The notes beneath the pieces were generated by a model. It saw nothing but the letters and a program-made list of their open reading frames with translations. It was not told the DNA's origin and did not search any database. The translations under genes were made by a program, and so were the position numbers. From assembly GCA_043228905.1 (NCBI GenBank), contig JBHGNT010000020.1:806001-870000 (forward strand): a stretch of 64,000 bases of DNA, in the 5' to 3' direction. Source of the stretch: Azolla caroliniana. Its lineage: Eukaryota; Polypodiophyta. This document shows, piece after piece, positions 34,801-46,451 of this stretch; position 1 is the first letter of the stretch; each line of letters starts with the position of its first letter.

Positions 34801-36695
34801 CTCTCCCCCTCCCTCTCCATCCCCCCCCCCCCCCTCCTCTCCCCTTATTTTGGAAGTAGTGAATTTGTCGGGTAACAAAAAACTTTGCCTTGAACTCTTT
34901 GATCATGACAAAATAGCCTGATGAAAAAACATGAGAGATCTGTTTGGAAATTCCAGCACTGCCTAGAGATATTTTGTACTGCCTCGACTAAATAAAAGTG
35001 GTACATCACTATTTCCAAGTACATTAAGGAGAGAGTGTTGCTTTACCACAAGGACTCTAGCTAGTTTTCTACTAGCGCAGAATTGAGAAGGGTAGATGAG
35101 GTTCAAGCCAGTTAAGAAATCAAGGTGTGGAACTTTTTTAGAAGTAGAATTCAGCTATGAGAGGGAGATATTTCATCCTTTATTTCACTACCTAGTCATG
35201 AAGTCCTGGTTCAGTGATAAAGTTTACTTTCCAAGCTAAATCATTTAGGCTTGATGCTTTACCAATCCTAGTACCAATAAGTACCATTCATTTACTAATA
35301 CAATCTGGTTGGTGAAAAAGAAAACAACACTACCTGCATAGCACTGCATGTGGGATTGTCAGTCGGCATGTCTCTGGATCAAGAACTCCAGTTGGATTCT
35401 TCATATTGTGGGGCCAAATTCGTAGCTTTACTGTACATGGTAACTCTGCAGCAGCAGTAGCCGCCGCTATTGAAAGTTGAGGTGCATTTTCTGATGCAAT
35501 CATACCTATACTAGGGTCCCTACTAGCAAAACCATGAAGAATTCCCACATGTACAGAAGTAGCTCCTCCACTGGAACCAGAATTCAGCGATACTCTGGAA
35601 GCATTTCCTCTTGGAGCATTAACTAATCTGTTTCCATTTCTAGCAATAGATGGGGTTACCTCAGCACCCTGATTTGCCTCTTGATGATGTTGAAGACCTC
35701 TTGCTTCAACAGAAACGTTAGGAACAGCAAATATACCATGCTGACTACGTAACATTGGTTGCACAAATTCCGCCTGGGTTTGACCCATGACCCAACCCTG
35801 CAAGAATGGCAATTCCCAGCCTGGTGAATCACCTCCAACATTAAATGAAGACTGGGGAATATTATCTCCGACCAACACCTGAACATTAAAATTGCTCCAC
35901 AAATTTATCCCATCAATCTGTCTCTCCTCTAGAATCGTTGGCAAGTTCACTCCGAGCAATGAATCACTTGTTTCACTTCTTGGCAATATCCCAAGAAAAT
36001 TGTGGTTATTATTTCCAGCAGCAGAAGTTCCAGGATTTCTCCTATGAGAGCCATCAGCTACGGCTTCTTCTTTGCCAGCCCTATGAAGCATATCTACACT
36101 AGATCCCATATCCCTAGTGTCTTCTCGCATATATGGGATGTCATTAATAGCTTCATGTTCTGTTGCTGACACATCCATGGGTGTAGCCTCAGAGTTGATG
36201 CCAGTTATGTCATCCATCACTGGAATATGATGCATAACCCTAGTGTTCTCTTGGGCTGGTTGGATATCATTATCACTAACCCATGTAGAAGATGGCAAAG
36301 GGATCTCGCTATTTGCAGCATTGGTATATTCAGACTTCTGTACATTGGCAAATGGCTGCTGGACTGGTGTTCGAAAAAATGCAGGAAGGGGATATTGAAT
36401 ATAACCTGCTGAAGTTGCAACAGTCATAGGGCAATCAGGGGTATCTAATCCAATTACCTGTAAAATGAGCAGCATAATTGTCAAAGTGATCTCAAGGTTG
36501 AGGATTGTGGGTTTATCAACATTATACTGACCTCCGCAGTAAGCAAAAGGGGAGCGCCATGGGGATGGAAATGCACAGCACGGAGAGAGCGGCGTGTTCT
36601 CAGTACAATCACAGGAGATGCTGAATCCTCTGCATGTCTATTGTATTGCCATATGTAAAGCTGAGGAAAACACATGAACAATTACTATGCAAGGA

Positions 36696-36744
<49 letters not shown>

Positions 36745-39285
36745 GAAAAGGTGTGTTGGTTAACAAAACATAGAAAACAAAAAGAAAAAATAGATCTAGC
36801 ACTAGTTCACAACTGATACCTTATGACCTGAAGCAACGGCCAGCAAATTTCCTTGAGCATGAAATGCAATTGAGGCAATGGGCCGAACTGAAATAAATGG
36901 AGTACATAATCCACAATAAATAACAGATATATTGATTTCAAATAATCAATAATAAACGACAGATGTGGATATTGAACCATTTCAAAGGCATAGAATCTTA
37001 CGAAAATCATGTGAGGCAATACATTGAGCAGTATCAGAATTCCATATCTTCACTTCATTATCAAGGCTTCCACTAGCCAGTATATCTGATCTGCTGGGAT
37101 GAAACCGCACCTAAAGCGTGAAATATATATTAAGAACGTGCTTGAGACCTTGTATTATCTTATATTATTTTCTACCTTGCTCTTCAGTTATAAAAGTCCA
37201 ACAAGGAATGATGAAATGAAAATGATTGTAATCTCGAGCAGGAACGCATAATGAGTTCATAATTTCACTCACCACCCAGGGTGTTCGTCGATGACCACAG
37301 AGTGTCTTAAGGCATACGCCTGTTTCGCAACAAAAAAGCTTAACAGTATGATCGCCACTGTAGCATCAAAATTTGACTAGTAAAAATGATGGATAATGTC
37401 ATATTATTATTGACGTTATTCAACTACTCAAAAAATCGTACTGTGTTGATGCGAGTATAGTTCCATCAGGGCTGAATGCTGCAGCTATTGTGGAACGTGG
37501 AGCTGGCTGTAGGGCGCAATACTTTGCTGTACAATTCTTCAGTGACTCTGCCTCCAACCTGGGATAATAACATTAAATAGTATCTCACATTAAAAAAAGA
37601 ATGCAAATACACATGAACGCCGTAATGTATTGACTGCAGAAAAGGCAAACAATCATTTACCATGCAACCAATGCATGTTTTGCACTGACAAATTCATTCC
37701 TTTGCCGACATGTAGCTGATTCACCCCACAACTTTCTGAAACCCTGCCTAGAAACAGGAGCCACCTCTCTCCACAAAATATGTAGAGTTACATTTCCCGT
37801 CCTATAAAGAAATACGCAGTAACATTAAAACATAATTAAGTAAATCGGCAAAATTTAGCTATATAACGCCAGTTGCTTTGTTTGATATACGAAAAAAACA
37901 TAAGTGTAGAGACAACTGTGTAAGGAATGTCATTTCCTACTAATACACTATTTATTTTGTTACTTTATAAAAAATTCATCCCTCCCATCTTAATAGCAAC
38001 ATTCCCTGCTATTAAGATGGTAATGACTATTGACGAAACCCATGAAGTAAGCCAAACAGTTACAGTACTCATTAAATTTAATGGAGCCATGAGAAATTAA
38101 CAGCCAATGTACTAAAACAGACGATGAATTCAAGAAAGCAAAACCAGATCTAACAAAATTGAGAAACATGGTGATTCTAGAAAAGTTGGATAGTACAATT
38201 TGATGGATCTACTAGGTAGGGATCGGCAACGGTTCGGTTTAGGCTTAGCCGGTTTGGCCTGATCCAAGCCAAACCGGCTAAGCCTAAACCGTTTACGGGA
38301 TCTCAAACCTGAACCGAATTCTCTCAGATGATCCACTATATACTCTATAGTATACATTGTACAAGCTCTCCCTCCCACTCTCTCTCACATCTGGTCTCGA
38401 CTCTCTCCCTCTCTCTCTCTCCCCCCTCTGTGTAGTCTCTCTCTCTCTCCTCTCTGTGTAGTTTCTCTCTCTTTCTCTCTCTCTCCCCTCTGTGTAGTCT
38501 CTCTCTCTCTCCCCCTCTCTCTAAAGTTTATAAACAGCTTAGCCGGCTTGAACCGGTTTGGCAAGGCTCAAACTGAGCCAAGCCGAGCCGCTAAGCCACT
38601 TTAAGCCGGCTAAGCCAAACGGTTTAGGCTTGAGCCGAGATGTTGCCGATCCCTACTACTAAGGCAAAAGACATTGCATTCAAAAACACTGCAAAAGTTT
38701 AATGGGGGCAAGCACTCAATCATTCTACAAGAGCTGAGTGTTGTGCAAATATGTTGAGGTTGGATTTGATAAAACCGAACATTTATGCATTTCGTAGACC
38801 TTATGTTTTGTGTGAAACTAAATTTTAAGTCCACTATGTAATGCATATGAAAAAGTGTTACATATGTTAGGTATTCCATTGTTTTGCTTCATTAATTATG
38901 TCGTGTAATAGCTAGAGCAAATCACCATGCCTTTGGTGGCCACTATGGACCCCATATTGTGAATCAATAACGTGATTCACATACATGAGTGCAAGATGCA
39001 TTTTTCATAACCAAGCTGCATCTTCTGTATAACCATAGACCTAGCTCTTACAAATAAATGACAAATATATTAAAATATATTTATGCATAGATATACTGAC
39101 ATATAGATGCACTGAAATGAATTTCCTGGAAACATAAAATAGCTATAAAAAAGTGCATGAATTGAGAAAGCAATATGAATAACTTACGAATGCCTTCTTC
39201 CAGAATACAGATGCTGATGAGATGATGATTCATCTTGAAAGTTTGAAGAACCGGTCCTTGAATGGTACTCAGCAGAGGGCTTCAT
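31874..39285 (-). CDS. AMBRA1: AMBRA1-like WD40 protein (autophagy / CUL4-DDB1 substrate receptor family)
   Basis: Thirteen coding exons on the minus strand: 39285-39188, 37801-37661, 37558-37442, 37357-37273, 37110-37002, 36887-36820, 36660-36532, 36457-35334, 33096-32899, 32581-32521, 32412-32299, 32170-32057 and 31969-31874. Every junction has GT-AG ends and the phases join to one frame of 817 residues ending TAA. An N-terminal WD40 cluster (about residues 80-250) contains STIAAAFSPDG, GHRRTPWVVRFHP, LASGSLDNEVKIWN, LAVASGHKLYIW and RAVHFHPHGAPLLLTAE. A long disordered, Asn/Ser-rich segment encoded by one exon follows (about 249-623). A C-terminal WD40 part contains GAHFSPCGRFLAACVA, ASRAIRAAHCLTSIQFSP and EGRLRIFRHERYD. 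This split arrangement matches plant and animal AMBRA1, a DDB1-CUL4 adaptor linked to autophagy; the function here is inferred from that family. The Met at 39285 is the first ATG in the open frame but the start is less certain than the exons. Confidence 0.93.
33590..34840. repeat. Repeat-derived insertion in the AMBRA1-like intron 8
   Basis: The intron between exons 36457-35334 and 33096-32899 holds the second copy of the dispersed repeat at 4547-4815 (here 33780-34030). It also has a ~122-bp tandem duplication at about 34161-34283 and 34290-34410 (both with AAGGCTTTGGCCCACTAC and TTTTCTTGCTAGAA) and a C-run at 34819-34834. No coding sequence lies in the intron. Confidence 0.65.
36697..36742. 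repeat. (AAT)n microsatellite in an AMBRA1-like intron
   Basis: About 15 AAT units between coding exons 6 and 7 (introns 36819-36661). Confidence 0.97.
38217..38655. mobile_element. hAT-type MITE in an AMBRA1-like intron
   Basis: 439 bp with terminal inverted repeats TAGGGATCGGCAAC and GTTGCCGATCCCTA. The flanking 8-bp sequences CTACTAGG and CTACTAAG fit a hAT target duplication with one change. Internally it holds CT-rich microsatellites and palindromic AACCGGCTAAGCC-type motifs. No transposase is encoded. It lies between coding exons 1 and 2. Confidence 0.88.
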
Positions 39286-40640
39286 AACGTCTGAATTTCT
39301 TTCTTGGTAGTTATTTCCTATGCGTGCACTAAAAGATTTGCAATGTCTGGTTTAAGTGATAAATCATTACCATATGAATGTCCAAAACACAGCATCAGAA
39401 GATTAAAACCTACTCAATTTCAAAACGCAACCTCACAGGTACCTCTCATCGGTTGCTTAATAATAGCAAATTTTAGGTCATGAGAACAGGGGTACTTTGA
39501 GCAGCAACAAAGATATAAAGCATATCCTTTTTCGCAGCACTCTTAGAAATTGGAATAAAAGCTAGAATGCAAACTCTCAACGAACAATTCTCTATTCTTT
39601 ATCAACACTTACAACGCACATTGGATGAGTAAACAAAATATTTATTCAAGCACAGGGACCTACATGAGCAACTACTAAACAGGACATACAAAATTATGCA
39701 TAAGTTCTTCCAGAACTAAACAAACTTAATTAATACTGTCCCTGTGAATTTTGTTATGCATAGGTTCTTCCCGAACTAAACAAATTTGTTTACTTCTGTT
39801 CTACAGATACATTGTTATAGCTAAAAAAGTCACATAATACGCAAACATGAGAAACATTACAGTCAGACAGAAAAAATTAGCATATAAAGAGCAGGAATGG
39901 CGAGATCACAGAAAAACGTAGACTTAGATCATCCATACCTGAATAATTATTTTATGAGCGCAAAAGATTATGCTGCACATTAACATATGATCATGAAGCT
40001 TAAAAGAAAAGTCGGTGTAATAGTTCTACAAAATAAACAAAGGAAGAAACATTGTCCATATGTATGACGAACAATAAAGCAAAGCAATAACATTAGGTTC
40101 ATCAACACAAATCATGTTGAAAGAATCTGAGTTTCTTCTACATAAGGATCGAGGTATCAAACAGAACAAGAAACAGTGAAGATTTAATAAAACATAGGCA
40201 GTGTCACAAAAGCACGTGCAAACGAGAAATACTCCAAGTGAAGCTATGGGTAAATATGCAAACAGATGGAAATGACACAAAAGAACAGACTGACGAAAAA
40301 CGTAAAACAGAATCAAACAGAGAAGAGATTTCGCAAAAATGCTTGCATTAAACACTTACTCGGGCAGGCAAGGAACGGTAAACAGTTAATTGAACAAACG
40401 AGAAATGTCACAGAAAACACGTGCAAACAAGGAAACGCTGAACATGGCCTACAACGTTGAGCATAGCTCGAAATATTGAGCAGTTAATCAAACAGAAAAC
40501 GTCACCAGCGAGAATCGTAGGGCAAGTAAAGAGTACCGGAGAATAGGACATACCAGTGTGAGTAGATCCAGGTTCATCGAAAAGAAAAGCTTTCGCGAAA
40601 ACTGAAGACGCTGCTGATTGTTATCAGAAGAAGAGAGTTC
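39286..40640 (-). promoter_or_regulatory. 5' UTR of the AMBRA1-like gene, with an intron and a possible uORF
   Basis: A donor CTG|GTATGT at 40554/40553 and an acceptor CCAG|AC at 39347/39346 frame an inferred 1.2-kb UTR intron (40553-39347). Joined, exon 1 and exon 2 carry a short upstream frame starting at the ATG at 40577-40575, crossing the junction and stopping at a TAG about 50 bases before the main ATG. The left edge of exon 1 is unknown. The intron itself shows no gene. Confidence 0.5.
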
Positions 40641-41208
40641 CGATCCAGAAGAAAACAGTGATTTTGAAATATCCCGGCCTCGCGTATGAAGAAAATAGAA
40701 ATCTCGCTAATCCGTATGCAGAAATAACCGATTTGGTGTCGGGAAGGAATAGTTTACTTGGATAGTATGATCTGAAAGAAGAAAGGTTCGTGTCTGCTCT
40801 CAAAAGAACTGATCTGTGTTTGTGTCTGTCTGTCTGTTTTGAGCACATATATGTCTTGTTCAAGGTAAGGAAATCGAAGGATCTATACAAAAGAAGACGA
40901 AGAGGAAGGAGACGAAAGGAAGAAGACGGATGGCGATGGAGGTTCAAACGGAACAGTTGATCTGGAAAGGGTTGAAACTCTGCGAGTTCGTATGTGCTGC
41001 GTCGTAGAGATGGAGATGGAGATGGAGATGGAGATGGAAGGAAGAAGAAGAAGAAGAAGAAGAAGAAGAAGAAGAAGAGGCAAGAGGTAACAGAAGAGGG
41101 TCGAAGGTTTTGGTTATTTACATATCTAGCCTTTCTCTCTCTCTGTCTCTATCTCTGTACATACTTTCTAGACTCTTTGTCTTTGTATGATGTATATGTA
41201 GATTTGTA
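40641..41208 (-). promoter_or_regulatory. Presumed promoter of the AMBRA1-like gene
   Basis: GC-richer than its surroundings, with a GATGGA hexamer run (41010-41037) and an AAG repeat (41042-41077), i.e. CTT repeats on the gene's strand as at the trihelix gene. No TATA box is clearly placed. No other gene starts here. Confidence 0.4.
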
Positions 41209-41699
41209 TAATAATCGGCAACGGTTCGGTTTGAACCGAACTGAACCGCGAAACCGCAGCTTAACGGTTTCAACGGTTCGGTTCGGTTCAAGTTTGGGTT
41301 TTTTAAAACGGTTCAGTTTCAACAGTCAAAAACCACAGTTTAAACGGTTTTTTATTTTCTATTTTCTATTTTTTTTTAAATGTAAAAATTTAAAAAAAAT
41401 TTAAAAATTGTAAAAATTGTTTTTAATCAATCTTTTCATTTTTAGACCTTATTCTCACATTTTTTAGGAACATCTTAAAAATTTTAAATCATGAAATATT
41501 ATAAATTTTAAAAAATTAAAAATTTGACCTATGTTCAAAATTGAAACTGAACCACGAAACCGCGGTTTTTACGGTTTAATGGTTTAACGGTTTGAAAAAT
41601 GTTTAATGGTTCGGTTCCACGGTTTGGTTCAGGTTTAAATTTTTTTTAACGGTTTGGACCCTCTGGAACCAAACCAAACCGAACCGTTGCCGATTGTTA
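41209..41699. mobile_element. hAT-type MITE upstream of the AMBRA1-like gene
   Basis: 491 bp with terminal inverted repeats TAATAATCGGCAACGG and CCGTTGCCGATTGTTA, flanked by a perfect 8-bp duplication GATTTGTA (41201-41208 and 41700-41707). The termini share CGGCAACGG with the MITE at 38217, so they are related families. The inside is AT-rich with repeated GGTTCGGTT motifs and no transposase. Confidence 0.92.
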
Positions 41700-41707
41700 G
41701 ATTTGTA

Positions 41708-42130
41708 CATATATTTGTGTATCTACATATATGTACATATATTTGTGTATCTACATATATGTACATATATTTGTGTATCTACATATATATCTCTGTATTT
41801 GTACATATTTGTGTGTTTGTGTCTGTATTTGTGCCTGCCTCTATTCCTATCTGAGCCCGCGTCTATCTCTGGTATTTGTATTTGTAGTTCTATCTATATC
41901 TCTATCTGTATTTGTATTTGTATTTGTATTTGTATTTGCATTTGTGTTTGTGTTTGTGTTTGTATGTGTATTTGTGTCTATATCTATATTTGCGTCCCAT
42001 GTATGTGTATTTGTGTCTATAGCTATATTTGCGTCCTGTGTATGTGTTTATTTCTGTGTTTGCCTCTATTTGTGTTTGTTCCTATGTCTATCTCTATACC
42101 TATATTTGTGTTTGTATCTATGTTTGCCTC
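41708..42130. repeat. Degenerate (TATTTG)n-type array
   Basis: Long stretch of TATTTG, TGTGTT and ATCTACATA variants. The open frames rich in Y, L, C, I and V here are low-complexity artefacts. Confidence 0.85.
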
Positions 42131-43145
42131 TACCTCTCCCGATCCATCACCCCCCCCCAGTGCTTGGCTTTGTTGAGCATTATATGTCGTAGTAATCATC
42201 CAATATGCATTTTGTCCCGATCATTCTGTAATTGCCTCACAACTCGATTGTTATATTTGTGTACATGTATGAAACATCATGACGACATCATGCAAAAGCT
42301 AAGAGCTAAAAAAACTTGTTTTTTCACACGTAATGTTGTAGTTGAGTTCTTTGACCAAAATCAATGTTACCCGTATGGGTATGAGGTGAAGTGAAGTCGA
42401 CGGTCGAAGTGTGAAATAAGGCTGAAGGGTGAAAGGGCCGAATGGCCGGATAAAGTGTGTAAGGGCCAAAAGGCCAAATAGTCGAATAGTAGTATGAAGT
42501 CAAATTATGTAATACCGAATTATGTAGAAAAATGTAAATAGGAAATGTTGGCCGGGTAGGACGGTCGTAGGTGTGAAAGGGGATAAGACGCCAAGCACAG
42601 GAAAAGGAGAACCAGGCAAAAGACGAATAAGGAGCTAAAACTACATAAGGGTAGAAATGATTATAACGGGTGCCGAGATGACCTAATGACAACATGAAGG
42701 CCTATATAAATATCGAGTGATTGAGAGACAAGAGAGTGAGTGTATTATTTTTAGGCAAGAAGTGTACAAAAAGTGGATGACTTTAGAGAGAGTGAGTGTT
42801 ATACCGACAATTGATCGGTACTTGTAACTATGTGTTCGTAATCGATTATTCTTTCTTATGGGGTAACCGTGTGTATCTAACGTATGCTTTGAAGTGTATT
42901 GTCTATGTGTAATCATGAGCCTATAATCGGTTGTAGCCAATTCGACGAGGTACCTATCATTGCATTACTTAACGAAGTTCTAAGATAAGTCTGTATCTCC
43001 AAACATTGTGTGGATTAGAGAGAGTTATCTAGGTGTTGGCATAAAAGGCTGAATCCTTCCTATTTGTATATGTTGAGCATCAGGTATCCACAGAGGGAGT
43101 TATCTGGGTGTTGGCAAAAAAGGGTGAATCCTTCCTATTTGTATA
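42131..43145. other. Unassigned region with an LTR-like part and a short tandem repeat
   Basis: A TATA-like CTATATAAATA occurs near 42702, followed by GAGAGTGAGTGT-rich sequence reminiscent of an LTR R-U5, but no partner was found. A ~57-bp unit with GTGTTGGCA and GAATCCTTCCTATTTGTATATG is duplicated at about 43027-43082 and 43098-43152. No gene was found. Confidence 0.4.
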
Positions 43146-43544
43146 TGTTGAAAATCAAGCTGAACATAGTCCAGTGTTTGAACACACCCTTTGAGAATAT
43201 ATGATCACTTAAAGGTCAAGAGTCACACCACTACTCTCTACACATTAACTGTGTCATAGAATCATATTCTATGACACATAATAAATGAGTTCCATATTCC
43301 CCATGACTAATGATTCTTCACATTCCCCAAGTTTCTAGAGAGAAAGTGAGTGTTATAGTGACTTAATGAAGAGAGAGGGTGGCCTTATATAAAACACCCT
43401 TTTCGTACTTCATAAAGGGTTGGTTGTCCTCCGTTGTAATGTTACATTTTGTAATTGATATTCTCCTTGTTAAATTACAATCTTCTTCTTGAGTACTTCA
43501 TATCTCTCTCTTATCTATCTTGTTTTTTCTCTCCTCCCCTCTTA

Positions 43545-43637
<93 letters not shown>

Positions 43638-43680
43638 ACACACATCTCTTATGTTGCACAAGAATCATCGATTCTTTACA
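43146..43680 (+). repeat. Copia 5' LTR containing a long (AC)n microsatellite
   Basis: Its right end (TTTACA) directly abuts a primer-binding site at 43681. It has a TATA box (TTATATAAAA) near 43384 and an (AC)n run of about 84 bp at 43551-43634 close to its 3' end. The left end is a guess at TGTTGAAAATC. Confidence 0.55.
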
Positions 43681-43691
43681 TGGTATCAAAG
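43681..43691 (+). promoter_or_regulatory. Primer-binding site (tRNA-Met type)
   Basis: TGGTATCAAAG immediately after the LTR, one change from the classical TGGTATCAGAG. Confidence 0.7.
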
Positions 43692-43837
43692 ATGTTTTCT
43701 AGCTCGATCTAGCCCATCCGCGTGTGTTATGCTCTACGTCGAAGTTCAAGAAGAACCGGCTCATCACTATCGTAGGGCCACCACATAGCTCGTGTTCGAA
43801 AGATAAGGAAAAGAAGAAGGAAAGCTTCATCGACATA

Positions 43838-43985
43838 ATGAATACTCATATGGGGAGTGCTATCCCTAACGAAAACTTGGACAGAAACAACTTTGAATCT
43901 TGGGAGTACAAGATGCATCGATACCTTGTTGACCAAGGCTATTGGAGCTACATCAAAGGAGCACAAGAAAATCAACCCCAATTCC
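43838..43985 (+). pseudogene. Copia gag N-terminus, truncated
   Basis: From the ATG at 43838 the product reads MNTHMGSAIPNENLD, then FESWEYKMHRYLVDQGYWSYI, typical of a copia Gag start. It breaks off at about 43985, where the sequence turns into the tRNA-Gly-like array through CAATTCCCTTTGACA. The rest of this element is absent. Confidence 0.75.
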
Positions 43986-44587
43986 CTTTGACATTGTCAC
44001 GTTGTTCAAGAGTTTAGTAACCAGAGTGTAAAAACTCTCCAACAAATTGAATTCCTATAAATCTTTTGTCAAAAAACGGTTCTCTAAAATAGTTTCGTTT
44101 TTATCTTAGAAGAACATTAGGGTCACCTTTTGCTCGCTCACATAAAAAATGGTAAAGATTAAGGACTTAGGTTCATATGAGATATTTGTGCACCTGTAGC
44201 CCTACAATTAGGATATTTTTCTGGACTACAATAGACTTGGCTTCGACATTCCGCAAATGCACGCTATGTGCTTTAGAGCAGTACTTCAATTGGATAAACA
44301 AAATCTATTCGATTTGATTCGAGAATATGACATTGCTGGATGAGTTTCATAACTAGATTGTAAGAACACAGTAACAAATTGAATTAATCTGATGTTTAGC
44401 TCAAACAAGCCGTTTTTTTGGACTTGTTTCATTTGTATGCTACAAGAAAGTAAGGCTCATTATTTGTTCGCTTAGGTAACAATTGGTAAAGGTTAAGGAC
44501 TCACATTGATATGCAACTACTCAACAATAATTTTATCTTCTATATTTTTTGTTTGGGACAAAATTCCCTTGGAAGTATGTTCAAATT

Positions 44588-44659
44588 GCGCTTGTAGTCC
44601 AACGATTAGGATAATTGCCTTCCAGGCAATAGACCTAAGTCCAACTCTCGACAAGCACA
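44588..44659 (+). other. tRNA-Gly(UCC)-like sequence, class 1
   Basis: 72 nt collinear with plant tRNA-Gly(UCC): GCGCTTG acceptor strand, TAGTCCAACG A-box region, CTTCCAG anticodon loop and a weakened T arm. There is no CCA and no nearby TTTT terminator. Likely a pseudogene. Confidence 0.7.
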
Positions 44660-45527
44660 CACCATCTTATTTACACCACTACTTAAGATGGAAAACCAAA
44701 AACTTTACAATTCCCTTTGACAAAGTCACCCTGTTCGAGAGTTTCATTAGCGGATTGTAAAAACTCTCCAACAAATTGAATTCCTATAAATCTTTCGTCA
44801 AAAATGGTTTCTCTAAATTAGTTTCATTTCTATCTTATAAGAACGTTAAGGTCACCTTTCGCTCGCTCACATACAAAATGTTAAAGATTAAGGACTGAGG
44901 TTGATATGAGATATTTGTGCGCATGTAGCCCTACAATTAGGATATTTTTCTTGAAAGCAATAGACCACGTTTCAACATTCCTCAAGCGCACCTTATGTGC
45001 TTTAGAGCAGTACTTCAATCGGATAAACAAAATCTATTCAATTTGATTCGAGAATATGACATTGATATGCAACTACTCACATTCAATCTCTAAACTAGTT
45101 TCTTCAGGTTCATATGAGATATTTGTGCGCATGTAGCCCTACAGTTAGGATATTTTTCATGAAAGCAATAGACCAGGCTTCGACATTCTGTAAGCATACT
45201 CTATGTGCTTTAGAGCAGTACTTCAATTGGACAGGGAAAATCTATACGATTCGATTCGAGAATATGACGTTGCTGGACAAGTTTTATAACTTGATTGCAA
45301 GAACACGGGAACAAATTGAATCAATGTGATGTTTACTTGAAACAAGCTGTTTTTGTGGACTTGTTTCATTTGTATGCTAGTAGAAGAAAGTAAGGCTCAC
45401 TATTCATTCGCTCAAGTAACAATTGGTAAAGGTTAAGGACTCACATTGATATGCAACTACTCCACAATAATTTTATCTTGTATATTTTTTGTTTGTGATA
45501 AAATTCCATTGGAAGTAGGGTCAAATT

Positions 45528-45599
45528 TCGGTTGTAGTCCAACGGTTAGAATAATTGCCTTCCAAGCAATAGACCCGAGTTCAACTCTCGGCAAGCGCA
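45528..45599 (+). other. tRNA-Gly(UCC)-like sequence, class 1
   Basis: The anticodon arm (ATTGC-CTTCCAA-GCAAT) and T arm (CCGAG-TTCAACT-CTCGG) are intact. The 5' acceptor strand is mutated (TTCGGTTG) against CAAGCGC. No TTTT terminator follows closely. Confidence 0.7.
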
Positions 45600-45745
45600 C
45601 TTAAACCATGTTATTTCAACCACTACTTACGATCGAAAATAGAAATCTATTCAATTCCCTTCGAGAATGTCACGTTGCTCAAGTGTTTCATTAGCATGGA
45701 GATTTGATTCGAGAATATGTATTCCATTGCAAGAAGGTTCAAATT

Positions 45746-45817
45746 GCGCTTATAGTCCAACGGTTAGGATAATTGCCTTTCAAGCAATAAACCCTAGGTG
45801 AACTCTCGGAAAGCTCA
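45746..45817 (+). other. tRNA-Gly-like sequence with anticodon position changed to TTC
   Basis: Same frame as the others, but the loop reads CTTTCAA, so TCC has become TTC. The T arm is also disrupted (CCTAGGTGAACTCTCGG). It is part of an extra, shorter unit. A pseudogene. Confidence 0.65.
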
Positions 45818-46451
45818 CATCATATTATTTCAACCACTACTTACGATCGAAAAGAGAAATCTATTCAATTCCCTTCGACAATGTTACATTGTTTGAGAGT
45901 TTCATTAGCAGAGTCTAAAAACTCTCCAACAAATTGAATTCCTATAAATATTTAGTCAAAAAACGGTTTCTCTAAACTAGTTTCGTTTTTATCTTATAAG
46001 CATGTTAGGGTCATCTCTCGCTTAAAAAATGGTAAAGATTAAGGACTGAGGTTCATATGAGATATCTATGCACCTGTAGCCCTACAGGTAGGATATTTTT
46101 CTGGAAAGCAATAGACTAGGCTTCGACATTCCGCAAGCACACGCTATGTGCTTTAGAGCAGTACTTCAATTCGACAAGCAAAAACTATACAATTCGATTT
46201 GACAATATGAGGTTGTTGGACGAGTGTCATAACGAGATTGTAAGAACACGGGAACAAATTAGCTCAAACAAGCCGTTTGTGTGCTCAGGTAACAATTTGT
46301 ATGCTAGATGAAAGTAAGGCTCACTATTCGTTTGCTCAGGTAACAATTGGTAAAGGTTAAGGAATCATATTGATATGCAACTACTCCACAATGATTTTAT
46401 CTTGTCTATTTTTTGTTTGTGATAAAATTCCCTTGGAAGTAGGCTCAGATT

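Noticed and set aside
34819-34834. Poly-C tract as a regulatory element
   Set aside because: Simple-sequence run in an intron without any supporting motif.
41654-42192. Frames rich in YLCIYI and CVCVF
   Set aside because: They come from the low-complexity TATTTG/TGTGTT region.
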